Shown here: positions 17,355 through 26,822 of the stretch, piece by piece | Layout of the letters: each line of letters begins with the position of its first letter | Numbering within the stretch: position 1 is the stretch's first letter | Position numbers and translations under genes: made by a program | The notes under the pieces: generated by a model | Database searches by the model: none | Seen by the model: the letters and a program-made list of their open reading frames with translations, nothing else | Told to the model about the DNA's origin: nothing | Source: Brumimicrobium oceani | GTDB taxonomy: Bacteria; Bacteroidota; Bacteroidia; Flavobacteriales_D; Crocinitomicaceae | Direction of reading: 5' to 3' | Assembly: GCF_003143775.1 (NCBI RefSeq) | Contig: NZ_QFRJ01000001.1 | Span: 434,001 to 498,000 of the forward strand | Length of the DNA: 64,000 bases

Positions 17355-18629
17355 CTAATATTTAAAGAGGGGATAAGCGGACATCATCGCTTTAACTTCG
17401 GCAATTACTTCTTTAGTTGTTGCTTCGTCATTGATGTTTGTCATCACCTTATCCATCAATTCAACAATTTTAGGAATTTCTTTTTCTTTCAGTCCTCTAG
17501 TGGTAATTGCAGGGGTTCCAATACGAATACCAGAAGTAACAAAAGGAGATTCTGTATCGAAAGGAACCATGTTTTTGTTTACTGTAATATGCGCATCATT
17601 TAATGCAATTTCAGCATCTTTTCCTGTAATTCCTTTTGAACGTAGGTCTATTAACATACTGTGGTTGTCCGTTCCTTCAGAAATTATTTTGTACCCTAAT
17701 TTAACGAATTCAGCGGCCATAATTTTTGCATTGGCTGCAACTTGTTTTTGGTATTCTGTGAATTTTGGATCCAGCGCTTCACCAAATGCAACTGCTTTTG
17801 CAGCGATTACGTGCTCTAATGGTCCACCTTGAGTTCCTGGGAAAACTGCGGCATCTAATAGAGAAGCCATTGATCTCAAGTTTCCATTTTTCCAACGAAT
17901 TCCGAAAGGATTATCAAAGTTTTTACCCAACATAATAATTCCTCCGCGAGGTCCACGCAAAGTTTTGTGTGTAGTAGAAGTAACGATATGGCAATGCTCC
18001 ATTGGGTTGGCCAGTTGTTTAGTTGCTATTAAACCTGCTGGGTGAGAAATATCTGCTAAAATTAAAGCTCCTATTTTATCAGCAACCTTTCGAATACGTG
18101 CATAATCCCAGTCTCTACTGTATGCTGATGCGCCAACGATAATCATTTTAGGTTTAACTTCTTCTGCTTTTCTTTCTAAAGCATCGTAGTCGATACGTCC
18201 AGTTTCTTTGTCTACTCCGTAAAAATGAGGATTGTATAGTTTTCCTGAGAAGTTTACCGATGAACCATGTGTGAGGTGTCCACCGTGTGAAAGGTCAAAG
18301 CCTAAAATATTATCTCCTGGCTTTAAACAGGCCAACATTACTGCAGCATTGGCTTGGGAGCCTGAATGTGGCTGGACATTGGCCCATTCGGCACCAAATA
18401 ACTTGCATAATCTATCAATGGCTAACTGCTCAACCTTGTCAACCACTTCACAACCTCCATAATATCTTTTTCCAGGTAATCCTTCGGCATATTTGTTTGT
18501 TAATACAGAACCCATTGCAGCCATTACTTCTTCACTTACGAAGTTTTCCGATGCAATTAATTCAATTCCGTGGACTTGACGTTCATTTTCCAGTTCAATT
18601 AGATCAAAGATCTCCTTATCTCTTTTCAT
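17355..18629 (-). CDS. glyA: Serine hydroxymethyltransferase
   Basis: GlyA converts serine and tetrahydrofolate to glycine and methylene-THF using pyridoxal phosphate. The PLP lysine lies in [50 protein letters not shown] and the [11 protein letters not shown] segment (Asp/His of the cofactor site) are all canonical. FGIRIGT-like [16 protein letters not shown] is near the C-terminus. Length 424 is normal. It begins with ATG at 18629 and ends at a clear hairpin terminator, so it appears monocistronic. Confidence 0.97.
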   Translation of the reverse strand: MKRDKEIFDLIELENERQVHGIELIASENFVSEEVMAAMGSVLTNKYAEGLPGKRYYGGCEVVDKVEQLAIDRLCKLFGAEWANVQPHSGSQANAAVMLACLKPGDNILGFDLSHGGHLTHGSSVNFSGKLYNPHFYGVDKETGRIDYDALERKAEEVKPKMIIVGASAYSRDWDYARIRKVADKIGALILADISHPAGLIATKQLANPMEHCHIVTSTTHKTLRGPRGGIIMLGKNFDNPFGIRWKNGNLRSMASLLDAAVFPGTQGGPLEHVIAAKAVAFGEALDPKFTEYQKQVAANAKIMAAEFVKLGYKIISEGTDNHSMLIDLRSKGITGKDAEIALNDAHITVNKNMVPFDTESPFVTSGIRIGTPAITTRGLKEKEIPKIVELMDKVMTNINDEATTKEVIAEVKAMMSAYPLFKY

Positions 18630-18744
18630 TCCTTTATTTTTTATTCTAATTTTAAATAGTACGCCATTTTTTCAGGCCACATGAGATTTACTTTTTCCTT
18701 ATGACTTGACTTAAATAGCTGAATAATCACTCTTCCTAGAATAA

Positions 18745-18885
18745 CTAATCTTTCTTAGGATTGACAATATAAACAATTTTCGATTTCGATTTTAAAATCA
18801 TATTAATTTCTTTTCTAAGGTGCTTTAAGTTCTTGGGTACTAAACCTAAATTTGAAGGTGTTGGTAATTTGATTTTAGATGTCAT
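18745..18885 (-). CDS. Possible small basic protein, 46 residues
   Basis: The frame opens with ATG at 18885, 11 nt before the end of the NlpC/P60 gene, and closes with TAG at 18745. The product MTSKIKLPTPSNLGLVPKNL... has 10 Lys and 1 Arg, no signal peptide and an amphipathic middle (LRKEINMILKSKSKIVYIV). The overlap with the upstream stop favours translational coupling, which is common in this genome. It is too short for homology judgement by eye. The alternative is a chance open frame in AT-rich DNA. Confidence 0.35.
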   Translation of the reverse strand: MTSKIKLPTPSNLGLVPKNLKHLRKEINMILKSKSKIVYIVNPKKD

Positions 18886-19657
18886 ATTGATTGATACTTA
18901 TTAATTTATGTGAATAGTATTCTTTGTTTTCATTATAGATGCCTTCTTCGGTTAGTTGATCTATTCTAACCCGACCGTGTGCATGAATTATTTCCTGATT
19001 TGGAAGTACAATTCCAACATGGTGAATGTTGCCTGTTTTTTCAGATACAAAAAAGGCTAAGTCGCCAGGTTTTTGTTCGTCAAACGCAACTTTCGAACCT
19101 ATTAAATACTGCTGTGACGCATCCCTTGGTAGAGAAAAATTTAATTGATGAAAAACGGTTTGGGTAAATCCTGAACAATCAATTCCGAAGGCTGTGCGTC
19201 CTCCCCAAAGATATGGAGCGTTGGAGTAGGAGTGTGCTATTTCTAGAATGTTTTGAGCAGAAAACCTTTTTATTTCTGCGCTTGGTGGTGTATTGATCCA
19301 AGAAAATTTTTTCTCTTCAATTTTGAAACTATTTTCAGTTGAAATATTTAAAGAACCCTGCAAGATATTTTGTTTACCCCACGGCGTATTTAATTCCAGC
19401 AGCGCTTCAGTTTGTCTGCTTTTTATTTTCTTCAAGTTGTGGAAAGTCTCTTCAGATAATTTCAAAAGCTGCTTGTTGTCTACCCAACCTTCATAATCGT
19501 CATGTTGTATCCTTAGTTTAATCCATTGATTATGAATTCCAATAATTGTGACGGCTTCACCAAAAAGCAATTGCGTAACTATTTCTGAAGTGTCATCATG
19601 ACTTGCTCGAACAGGAATAACTGTAAGGGCGCACATTGCATTAATTCCAGTTGTCAT
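18875..19657 (-). CDS. NlpC/P60 cell-wall hydrolase with SH3-like domain
   Basis: A C40 peptidase, expected to cut gamma-D-Glu-diaminopimelate bonds in peptidoglycan. Residues ~10-66 form an SH3-like domain (VIPVRASHDDTSEIVTQLLFG...WIKLRI...EGWVD). The catalytic domain follows with PYLWGG and DCSGFTQTVF (Cys161), LPRDASQQY, PGDLAFF, HHVGIVL (His213) and IIHAHG. The start MTTGINAMCALTV shows no signal peptide, as in the cytosolic-looking, YkfC-related enzymes that process murein peptides. The start overlaps the DinB-like gene by 4 nt (ATGA), so both form an operon. Confidence 0.88.
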   Translation of the reverse strand: MTTGINAMCALTVIPVRASHDDTSEIVTQLLFGEAVTIIGIHNQWIKLRIQHDDYEGWVDNKQLLKLSEETFHNLKKIKSRQTEALLELNTPWGKQNILQGSLNISTENSFKIEEKKFSWINTPPSAEIKRFSAQNILEIAHSYSNAPYLWGGRTAFGIDCSGFTQTVFHQLNFSLPRDASQQYLIGSKVAFDEQKPGDLAFFVSEKTGNIHHVGIVLPNQEIIHAHGRVRIDQLTEEGIYNENKEYYSHKLISINQYDI

Positions 19658-20244
19658 ACTTTCTTTGGGAAATTTGGATGAGAGAGCACGTTTTTCACTT
19701 GCTGTATGTGTCTTTCATTATGATAAATCACAAACATAAGTGCATCACCTAATCTCAATCTAACCATTTTACTAATAGAAATAGGAATTTTTACTCTTTT
19801 CAAACTGACTTTTTCAGCATTTTCTAATATGCTGATTAAGTCTTTTTGGTTGTTAACAAAATTAGTCACCGGGTCATGGTCTATTAATTCTGGGGTAATT
19901 GAAGGATTTAAGTTTTTCGGAGCACGAAATTTTCGTTTTATGTTATTCAGCCTTCCTAATTTCATGGATTTCCATGCACTTCTACCGAGTGGAGAAGGAA
20001 CAAAATTCTCTTTAGAGCTTGTGTATTTAGTGTTCTGAATTTTTTCAATAAAAATATGATGGTAATAAGAAGAATAACTGTTGAGATGAGATAAAACTTC
20101 TTGAATATTCCAGCTGTCCTTTGAAGGTTTCCATTTCAACTGATTATCACCCAGATGAACGCATTTTTTCGAAACAAGTGCAATATTTGATTCAGTAATA
20201 TTCTTTAAATTTAACAGTAAATCATCTCTCAAAAATCCTTTCAT
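19654..20244 (-). CDS. DinB-like (DinB_2) four-helix protein
   Basis: A 196-residue DinB/YfiT-type four-helix bundle. Probable metal ligands are the His in WNIQEVLSHLNSY and in YHNERHIQQVKNV (H-x3-H), which is the DinB_2 pattern. Members are usually thiol- or metal-dependent transferases of unknown substrate. An upstream TTG at 20295 would extend the protein by 17 residues, but a perfect -7 element (20265-20272) lies between, so ATG at 20244 (MKGFLRDDLL) is chosen. A four-nt overlap couples it to the NlpC/P60 gene. Confidence 0.75.
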   Translation of the reverse strand: MKGFLRDDLLLNLKNITESNIALVSKKCVHLGDNQLKWKPSKDSWNIQEVLSHLNSYSSYYHHIFIEKIQNTKYTSSKENFVPSPLGRSAWKSMKLGRLNNIKRKFRAPKNLNPSITPELIDHDPVTNFVNNQKDLISILENAEKVSLKRVKIPISISKMVRLRLGDALMFVIYHNERHIQQVKNVLSHPNFPKKV

Positions 20245-20264
20245 ATTCCATTTCTTAAACACCC

Positions 20265-20272
20265 CAAAATTA
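20265..20272 (-). promoter_or_regulatory. -7 promoter element (TAATTTTG) of the DinB-like/NlpC operon
   Basis: Exact match to TAnnTTTG on the minus strand, 20 nt before ATG 20244. It excludes the upstream TTG as the real start. Confidence 0.5.
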
Positions 20273-20544
20273 AGATGATTTAGCTTAGTGTCCAATTAAA
20301 ATATCATAATTTTTTAAGCCTATTTATTCAAATAATTCCATCTTTTTTGGCAATATGAAAATTGGCTATTGAGCTAAATACCAGCGGCTTAAATTTATTT
20401 TATATTTATCTATAAAACAAGTATTTAAATTCTGTTTTTAAAATAATAAAATTGAAATCACTAAATATTGTTGAATAGTAAAACTTTAGGATTAACTTTA
20501 CTTCGATTTAATAACGGTGTGGAAACACTTAAAAAAAATGAATA

Positions 20545-20802
20545 ATGGCAAATATTAGAGATTTGAAAAAAAATATCAACGGAATGATCTATGACGTTGT
20601 GGATGAATGTTACAGTATACAATTATTTAATGATGCAAAAACAGCTGAATCTGATGCGTTTATAGACGATGCTGCTAACTTTCAAGAAGAAATAATGGGC
20701 GAAATCAAAAAAGCTCAAAACAAAAAGGACTTCAAAGCGATTGAAGAAAAAGTTCAAAAAACAAGAGAAGACTGGACATTGCGCTTAAACAAAATGCAAT
20801 AA
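20545..20802 (+). CDS. Small conserved helical protein, 85 residues
   Basis: A short, acidic, mostly helical protein with the opening MANIRDLKKNINGMIYDVVDECY, a middle DAFIDDAANFQEEIMGEI and a Lys-rich end. I recall similar 80-90-residue proteins starting MANIRDLKKDIN in many flavobacteria, always unnamed. No signal peptide or known motif is visible. It has its own terminator immediately downstream (20845) and stands alone, so it is probably a well-expressed small protein. Function unknown. Confidence 0.75.
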   Translation: MANIRDLKKNINGMIYDVVDECYSIQLFNDAKTAESDAFIDDAANFQEEIMGEIKKAQNKKDFKAIEEKVQKTREDWTLRLNKMQ

Positions 20803-20844
20803 TTCAAATTACAAGTTGAGCCGAATAGACTCGACTTCCAATTG

Positions 20845-20886
20845 AAAGCACCTTGTTCTAATTTGAATAAGGTGCTTTTGTTTTTT
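20845..20886 (+). terminator. Terminator of the 85-residue gene
   Basis: AAAGCACCTT (20845-20854) pairs with AAGGTGCTTT (20869-20878), followed by GTTTTTT. Confidence 0.85.
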
Positions 20887-20916
20887 CCTTTACTTTGCCC
20901 CACCAATCCCCAAAAC

Positions 20917-20971
20917 TGTCATCCTGATCATTGTTGAAAATTATGATTTTCAATAATGGAAGGATCTTGTC
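20917..20971. repeat. REP-like intergenic hairpin element
   Basis: The sequence starts TGTCATCCTGATC and ends GGAAGGATCTTGTC, the two ends typical of dispersed intergenic repeats of the 'TCATCCTGA ... GAAGGATCT' type. Inside is the inverted pair CATTGTTGAAAAT (20929-20941) and ATTTTCAATAATG (20946-20958). Only one copy of this form is in the window. The remaining ~180 nt to 21152 show no gene. Confidence 0.4.
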
Positions 20972-21152
20972 AATTTTAAGAGAAAACCGTTTTCTACTGT
21001 AATTTATTAAACTGCTGGTAAAGTTCCCGACAAGCATTTATGATAAAAAACAGTTCTTTTAGCAATCGTTTCCCTTATCTGAATCACCTAAAATAGTGCA
21101 TCTCTCATCTCAATAGCATCAGGATTCTTCATTATGAAAATCACTGGCGGAT

Positions 21153-22379
21153 TTAAGGCATACTGGACTTTCTTTTAATAAGAGATGTTTTTTTCAACAT
21201 AATTTGTTGATCCTTGTAAACACTGTTGTTCCCGCTAATCAAATAGGCTATTGCTGTTGCTAAACCGAAGTAAATAATTCCACTGAAACCAAACAACTCT
21301 GCGCCTATTAATGTGCTTGCAATGGGGGTGTTTGTTGCTGCCCCAAAAACAGCAATAAATCCAATTCCTACCAGAAGATCCATTGGTAGTGGAATAATTA
21401 AGAAAAGTAAGTTTCCCAACATTGCACCAATGAAAAATAAAGGGGTGGCCTCTCCGCCTTTAAATCCTGCTCCCAATGTTAAAGTTGTCAGCATTAGCTT
21501 GATAAAAAAGCTATATTTCTCCATAGGTTGTGTGAATGCACTTTTAATTTCAGAAATACCCATACCTAAATAAGCGTTGATATCAAAAAAGATGTAAAGC
21601 ACGAGTAGTATAAATCCTCCAATCATAGGCCTCAAATAGGGAATGGGAACTTTACTGAATAATTGAGTAAACAAATGTTTGAATTTGCTAAAAAAGAAAG
21701 CGGCTGACCCAAAAACTAATCCAGCTAAAATAGTTGAAAGTAAGGTGTTCACAGATATGTCCGGGAAGCTTTTAATAGAATATTGGGTGTGATGAGTTCC
21801 CCATAGAAGGCAAGAAAAATGCCCGCCAAAGGAGGAGAGAAGGACCCAAATGGAATCTTTTAGCTTAAGTTTTTTGTCACGGGCCAATTCGAATGCAAAT
21901 ACTGCGCCTGCAAGAGGTGTCCCGAAAACTCCTGAAAATCCTGCTGCAACTCCCATTCTTAATAATCGTTTTCGGTGTTTTTTTGTCCAGCCAAAAAAGT
22001 GACTTACCCCATCACCAAGCGCACCACCCATTTGAACAGCTGTTCCCTCACGACCAGCGGAACCACCAAATAAATGTGTTGCTATTGTACCGATAAATAC
22101 CAAAGGAATTATCTTCCAATGAATGGGCTTTTGCGGGTGATGCATTTCTCTAATGAGGTAATTATTTCCGCCTTCAACACCTTTTGCGCCATGGTAATAC
22201 AACAGTCCTATCAAGAGTCCACCAAGAGGTAGTAGATAAACAAAGAGGGGATTATTGCTCCTTAATGCTGTAGCTAAAGTTAAACTTTCTAAGAAAAGTG
22301 CAGAAATACTTCCTGCTAAGAAGGAAATAATCAGTAAGAGCAGTACCCATTGACTAATTTTTATGATATTATCTTTCAT
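21153..22379 (-). CDS. ClC-family chloride channel/transporter
   Basis: A 408-residue membrane protein with about 10-11 hydrophobic segments. Two ClC selectivity signatures can be seen. GGSAGREGTAVQMGG carries the gating glutamate of the GREGP type, with Thr in place of Pro. GAGFKGGEATPLFFIGAMLGN corresponds to GKxGGxFxP. The first GSGIP-type signature is altered to GVEGGNN. No CBS domains follow. Presence of the gating Glu allows either H+/Cl- exchange or channel behaviour. It is preceded by uvrB on the same strand with a 91-nt gap, so read-through is possible. Confidence 0.88.
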   Translation of the reverse strand: MKDNIIKISQWVLLLLIISFLAGSISALFLESLTLATALRSNNPLFVYLLPLGGLLIGLLYYHGAKGVEGGNNYLIREMHHPQKPIHWKIIPLVFIGTIATHLFGGSAGREGTAVQMGGALGDGVSHFFGWTKKHRKRLLRMGVAAGFSGVFGTPLAGAVFAFELARDKKLKLKDSIWVLLSSFGGHFSCLLWGTHHTQYSIKSFPDISVNTLLSTILAGLVFGSAAFFFSKFKHLFTQLFSKVPIPYLRPMIGGFILLVLYIFFDINAYLGMGISEIKSAFTQPMEKYSFFIKLMLTTLTLGAGFKGGEATPLFFIGAMLGNLLFLIIPLPMDLLVGIGFIAVFGAATNTPIASTLIGAELFGFSGIIYFGLATAIAYLISGNNSVYKDQQIMLKKTSLIKRKSSMP

Positions 22380-22470
22380 AAATCACATCTTAAAGCGCGT
22401 TTTAATTAGTTGATGGTTTTCGTAATTTCTAATGGCTGTTCTAAGGCTATACCTTACTGTAATCTTAACG

Positions 22471-24462
22471 CTAATTTTCTTTTGTTTTTACTAGTTTTTG
22501 TAATCTGTACATTTCATCTCTTAAACGGGCTGCTTCCATAAAGTCTAAATCCTTTGCAGCTTTTTTCATTTGACGCTCTGCATTTTTTATACTTTTCTCT
22601 AATTCATTAACAGCCATATACTGTTCTACAGGATCTGCGGCAATCATACTGTTGTCTTCCTCCTCAGTTCGATAATGGAAAGCGTTTTCGTTGGTTTTGT
22701 TTAGAGCGGTTGGAACCATTCCATGGGCCTCGTTATAAGCTTGTTGAATTGACCTTCTCCGATTTGTTTCGTCAATGGTGCGTTCCATGGATTTTGTAAC
22801 CTTGTCTGCATACATAATTACTTTTCCATTGACATTTCTTGCAGCACGTCCTACCGTCTGAACTAAAGAACGCTCATTTCTTAAGAAACCTTCTTTGTCC
22901 GCGTCCAGAATGGCTACCAAGCTTACTTCTGGTAAATCTAAGCCTTCACGAAGTAAATTCACACCGATGAGGACATCAAAAACGCCCTGACGCAATTGTT
23001 GTAAAATTTCCACACGCTCCAAAGTATCCACTTCGCTATGAATATAGCGACAGAGAATTCCCATTCTGTCCAAATATTTTTGCAGTTCTTCAGCCATCCT
23101 TTTGGTTAAAGTGGTAACCAATGTTCTTTCCTTGATTTCGATACGTTGCTGAATTTCTTCTATTAAGTCGTCAATTTGATTAAGGCTGGGACGAACTTCT
23201 ATTTCCGGGTCTAACAAACCTGTTGGGCGAATCACCTGTTCTACCACAACACCATCGGACATTTCCACTTCGAAATCAGCTGGTGTCGCGCTCACATATA
23301 TCGTTTGGTTGACAATAGACTGGAATTCTTCAAATTTTAGTGGTCGGTTATCCATTGCGGCTTGTAAGCGAAATCCATACTCTACCAAATTGATTTTTCT
23401 TGCCCTGTCTCCGCCGTACATTGCACGAATTTGTGGTAGTGTTACGTGACTTTCATCCACCACCATTAAGAAATCATCTGGAAAATAATCTAGTAAGCAG
23501 AATGGTCTTGTTCCTGGTAATCGCTTATCGAAGTAACGGGAATAATTCTCAATTCCTTGACAATATCCTAATTCACGAATCATTTCAAGATCATACTCCG
23601 TTCGCTCAAGTAATCTTTTCGCCTCAACATGTTTCCCTTCATCCTTAAACTTCTCAACCTGAATTACCATGTCATCTTGTATATATTCTATAGCCGCCTT
23701 AGTTGTTTCGGGTGAGCTAACAAAGATATTCGCAGGATAAATATTAATAGATTTTAATTCGTCAATTACATCATTGCTTTCTGGATCAATCGTGTAAATT
23801 CCCTCAATATCGTCATCCCAGAATTCAATGCGCAAAGCATAGTCCGCATAAGCCAGGTAAACATCCACAACATCTCCAGTTACTCTAAATGTTCCACGCT
23901 TAAACTCTTCCCCTGAACGAGAATATAGATTCTCTACTAGCTTAAAAAGGAATTTATTGCGCAAAATTGTATCTCCCACAGAGATAGGAATAATACTTTT
24001 TTCGAACTCATTGGGGTTTCCAATACCATAAATACAAGAGACAGATGAAACAACAATAACATCTCTACGACCTGAAAGTAGGGCAGAGGTCGCTGAAAGT
24101 CTTAATTTTTCAATTTCATCATTTATGGCTAAATCTTTTTCAATAAAGGTGTCTGTAACAGGTAAATAGGCTTCTGGTTGATAATAATCATAATAGGACA
24201 CAAAATATTCAACAGCGTTTTCAGGAAAAAACTGTTTAAACTCATTGTATAATTGGGCAGCTAAAGTTTTGTTATGCGATAGAATCAAAGTGGGTTTATT
24301 CACTTCCTTAATCACGTTGGCCACGGTAAAAGTTTTACCACTGCCAGTAACTCCGAGTAGTGTTTGGTGCTTAGTGTCGCTTTGAACACCAGCGGTTAAT
24401 TCTTTAATCGCCTGAGGCTGGTCGCCCATTGGCTCGAAAGGAGAAACAAGTTTAAATTCCAT
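22471..24462 (-). CDS. uvrB: Excinuclease ABC subunit B
   Basis: UvrB is the DNA-opening helicase-like core of nucleotide excision repair. Visible: SPFEPMGDQPQAI, Walker A GVTGSGKT (37-44), the beta-hairpin YYDYYQPEAYLP, DESHVT helicase motif II, the R-V-E-IL-LR-G-DVLIGVNLLREGLDLPEV region, ERSLVQT-GRAARN motif VI and a C-terminal UVR domain (AAKDLDFMEAARLRDEM). Length 663 is typical. A perfect -7 promoter box lies 4 nt from the ATG, which suggests a leaderless mRNA. Confidence 0.98.
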   Translation of the reverse strand: MEFKLVSPFEPMGDQPQAIKELTAGVQSDTKHQTLLGVTGSGKTFTVANVIKEVNKPTLILSHNKTLAAQLYNEFKQFFPENAVEYFVSYYDYYQPEAYLPVTDTFIEKDLAINDEIEKLRLSATSALLSGRRDVIVVSSVSCIYGIGNPNEFEKSIIPISVGDTILRNKFLFKLVENLYSRSGEEFKRGTFRVTGDVVDVYLAYADYALRIEFWDDDIEGIYTIDPESNDVIDELKSINIYPANIFVSSPETTKAAIEYIQDDMVIQVEKFKDEGKHVEAKRLLERTEYDLEMIRELGYCQGIENYSRYFDKRLPGTRPFCLLDYFPDDFLMVVDESHVTLPQIRAMYGGDRARKINLVEYGFRLQAAMDNRPLKFEEFQSIVNQTIYVSATPADFEVEMSDGVVVEQVIRPTGLLDPEIEVRPSLNQIDDLIEEIQQRIEIKERTLVTTLTKRMAEELQKYLDRMGILCRYIHSEVDTLERVEILQQLRQGVFDVLIGVNLLREGLDLPEVSLVAILDADKEGFLRNERSLVQTVGRAARNVNGKVIMYADKVTKSMERTIDETNRRRSIQQAYNEAHGMVPTALNKTNENAFHYRTEEEDNSMIAADPVEQYMAVNELEKSIKNAERQMKKAAKDLDFMEAARLRDEMYRLQKLVKTKEN

Positions 24463-24466
24463 ATTA

Positions 24467-24474
24467 CAAACATA
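24467..24474 (-). promoter_or_regulatory. -7 promoter element (TATGTTTG) of uvrB
   Basis: Exact match to TAnnTTTG on the minus strand. Only 4 nt separate it from ATG 24462, too short for a ribosome-binding leader. Confidence 0.5.
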
Positions 24475-24853
24475 AATAAATTGAAGTTTACAATGGGCTT
24501 ATAACCGATAAATCAGTCAAATGTTTTCTCAAAAGCTAAGCGCAGGAGATAAATTCAAAACTATTTTCCAGATTTCTGAAATTCAGCGTTAGTTTGAGAT
24601 CCTGCTGTTCTTGGGAGTATAATGTCTTATTACCCGATCTTTCTCAACTCCCAAAAAAATGATAGTATTTCGAACTCCCTTGTATTCAGTTAATCCATAT
24701 ATTTTTAGACCTTATTTTTCAGCTTGTAAAAGAGTTTGAAGTAATGTCAAGTATAGTTTTATGGTTTGTTCTTAGATTCCAAAGGCTGCTCTTGACTGTA
24801 AAGTGACCGTTTCTTCGAATTTTTCCTCCATATTTTTTTGTGATTAGACCAAA
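24475..24853. other. Intergenic region without a recognisable gene
   Basis: About 380 nt lie between uvrB and the terminator of the gene at 24911. No reading frame, tRNA fold or repeat stands out. A loose inverted pair TTGGGAGT / ACTCCCAA sits near 24613-24655. Confidence 0.4.
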
Positions 24854-24888
24854 TAAAAAAAATCCCGTAGCTGAAAAGTTACGGGATT
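24854..24888 (-). terminator. Terminator of the TPR-like gene at 24911
   Basis: On the minus strand AATCCCGTA (24888-24880) pairs with TACGGGATT (24869-24861), followed by seven T. Confidence 0.88.
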
Positions 24889-24910
24889 CAATATTGTATG
24901 GATCAAAGGT

Positions 24911-25636
24911 TTAGTTAACAATTTCATCGTATTGTGCTTGCCACCTTTTATCTTCTTCGAAATACGGAGCGCCAATATCCATCATTTCCTTCGCTTTATC
25001 CGGTTGTCTCAAATCTACTAAAGCCTTTGCTGATTCATATAAACCAAGCATGAGTAATTTTTGGTCAGCTTCAGACCAGTCTCCGATTTGTGCATCTTTG
25101 GTTAGTTTGTTACCTTCTTCCCATTTAATTCTCGCCGTTGATTGGTCATTATTCCTACTTCTTAAAGCGCCTTCAATGTAAAGTGCAGGAGCATAGTCAC
25201 GACCAAATTTATATAAGCGCATAGCCCAACCAAAAGCTCTTCTGTACTCTTCATTATCTGTTTCGTTTTGAATAATTTCTAATAAGGAGAGTTTCATTTC
25301 ATTGATAAATTCACTTTGAGCTGCTTGTACATCACCAGATTTGTCATAACGCAACATTTTTCCGATTGCTGTGAACGACTCTTTGTAAGCATTTTTGTAG
25401 GCGTCACTGCGTGTTGCTTGAAAAGAAATTTTATAGAGTCCATAAGCTAAATAATAATAGGGTTCTGCATCCTTCTCTGTTGATCCTTTTTGCGTGTAGC
25501 GTTCAGCGTGTTTAATTAGTTTTTCCCAATCTGTATCTGCCTGGATAATCAAAAGGTCAGAGTAATCGTTCTGTGAGAAAACACTAAATGAAATTAATAA
25601 TGCTGTAAGTGCTGTAAAAATTGTTTTCATTTTCAT
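24911..25636 (-). CDS. Exported helical-repeat (TPR-like) protein
   Basis: A 241-residue protein with a clear signal peptide (MKMKTIFTALTALLISFSVFSQ). Helix pairs follow, spaced like TPR units: PYYYLAYGLYKISFQA, FGWAMRLYKFGRDYAPALYIEG, ARIKWEEGNKLTKDA, LLMLGLYESAKALVDLRQPDKAKEMMDIG. No catalytic motif is visible. It is probably periplasmic and a scaffold or assembly factor; the family is not recognised. ATG 25636 is used; an in-frame ATG two codons later (25630) is equally possible. It has its own terminator. Confidence 0.65.
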   Translation of the reverse strand: MKMKTIFTALTALLISFSVFSQNDYSDLLIIQADTDWEKLIKHAERYTQKGSTEKDAEPYYYLAYGLYKISFQATRSDAYKNAYKESFTAIGKMLRYDKSGDVQAAQSEFINEMKLSLLEIIQNETDNEEYRRAFGWAMRLYKFGRDYAPALYIEGALRSRNNDQSTARIKWEEGNKLTKDAQIGDWSEADQKLLMLGLYESAKALVDLRQPDKAKEMMDIGAPYFEEDKRWQAQYDEIVN

Positions 25637-25764
25637 TGTAAATTTTAGCTATTCAAAATCAAGAACTATGCCTAAATTTTAAATATAATTTTTAAATCAA
25701 ATTAATAGTTTGCCTATAATAATACATAATATTATAGACATTGATGCAATGATTTACTGAAAAG

Positions 25765-26817
25765 TCAGGATTTTTTGTCTTCCATCAGAAACTGCCAGTG
25801 TTTTAGGTTAGGGGAGTGGTCTACTATTACTTTTATAACGGCCAGAATTGGAACTGTAAGCACCATTCCTAACAACCCAGAAATAGCTCCAAAAATAACC
25901 AGACTTAATATAATCATCAAGGGATTGATGTTTACGTTACTTCCCATAATCTTTGGAGTGATGACATTCCCCTCTAAAAACTGGACAAAGGCAAAAACAG
26001 CCACAACACCAAATATGTACCAAGCAGAGTCTTTCGTGAGAATCGCCAAGATTATTGGGATTGAAGCACTAATTATAACACCAATATAAGGAAGTGGTGT
26101 AAGTAAAGCGGTTAGAATACCCAAAAACAAAGCGTATTTAATTCCGAGGAGCAATAGTCCAAGGTAGGTAAGTGTTCCAACCACCAACATAACGATTAGC
26201 ATGCCTTTGATGTATTGGTAAAGGTTATGTTTTACATCATCTATAACTTCGTCGCTATCACTATTTCCTTTACTTTTTCTTTGTGACTCCTTAACGAAAC
26301 GGTAAACATTATTCCTGTAAAGGAGCATGAAGAAAATGTAAACAGGGCAGGTGACTAAAAACATCAACATATTTGATAGTCCCTTGTATCCACTTTCTAA
26401 AAAAGAGATTAAACCTCCTTTTATTGCAGAAAGATACTCTTGAAGCGTTTCCTTTTCAATAGAAATCATCTCACTGATTTTAGAAGCGGATAAATCGTTG
26501 GAGTCAAGATTTAAAAAATTTTCATTTTCATTCATCATTTTTGGTAATTCCGTAACAATGGCTTGACTTTGAAAAATTAAAACGAAAATAATTCCTGAAG
26601 TGAGAACAATGGTTATGAACACTGTTAAAAGTACGGAAAGCGCTTTATTTACCCCAATTCGTTCAAAAAACTTCACAATGGGAAGTAGAATAAGCGAGGC
26701 TATTGCGGAGAAAATAATAGGCATCAGCACCGATGTGAAAAAATAAAGTGCGAGCACAATGAAGATAATGATAAAAAAGATTTTCGCTATTTTATCCAAA
26801 GATTGGTTCTTTTTCAT
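25765..26817 (-). CDS. AI-2E family permease (PerM/YdiK-like)
   Basis: A 350-residue polytopic membrane protein of the AI-2E transporter family. Two N-terminal helix pairs, a soluble insert (about 85-140) and a C-terminal bundle are seen, with the family signature GILTALLTPLPYIGVIISASIPI and the end segment PKIMGSNVNINPLMIILSLVIFGAISGLLGMVLTVPILA. Despite the family name, most members are uncharacterised efflux or antiport proteins; signal export cannot be claimed. It starts 5 nt downstream of the methylmalonyl-CoA mutase large-subunit stop, so it belongs to the same operon. Confidence 0.88.
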   Translation of the reverse strand: MKKNQSLDKIAKIFFIIIFIVLALYFFTSVLMPIIFSAIASLILLPIVKFFERIGVNKALSVLLTVFITIVLTSGIIFVLIFQSQAIVTELPKMMNENENFLNLDSNDLSASKISEMISIEKETLQEYLSAIKGGLISFLESGYKGLSNMLMFLVTCPVYIFFMLLYRNNVYRFVKESQRKSKGNSDSDEVIDDVKHNLYQYIKGMLIVMLVVGTLTYLGLLLLGIKYALFLGILTALLTPLPYIGVIISASIPIILAILTKDSAWYIFGVVAVFAFVQFLEGNVITPKIMGSNVNINPLMIILSLVIFGAISGLLGMVLTVPILAVIKVIVDHSPNLKHWQFLMEDKKS

Positions 26818-26822
26818 TTAGT

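Noticed and set aside
17431-17832. 133-codon plus-strand frame opposite glyA, and similar long frames opposite aconitase, uvrB and the mutase genes
   Set aside because: They are antisense shadows of strongly conserved genes; codon use and composition are not protein-like.
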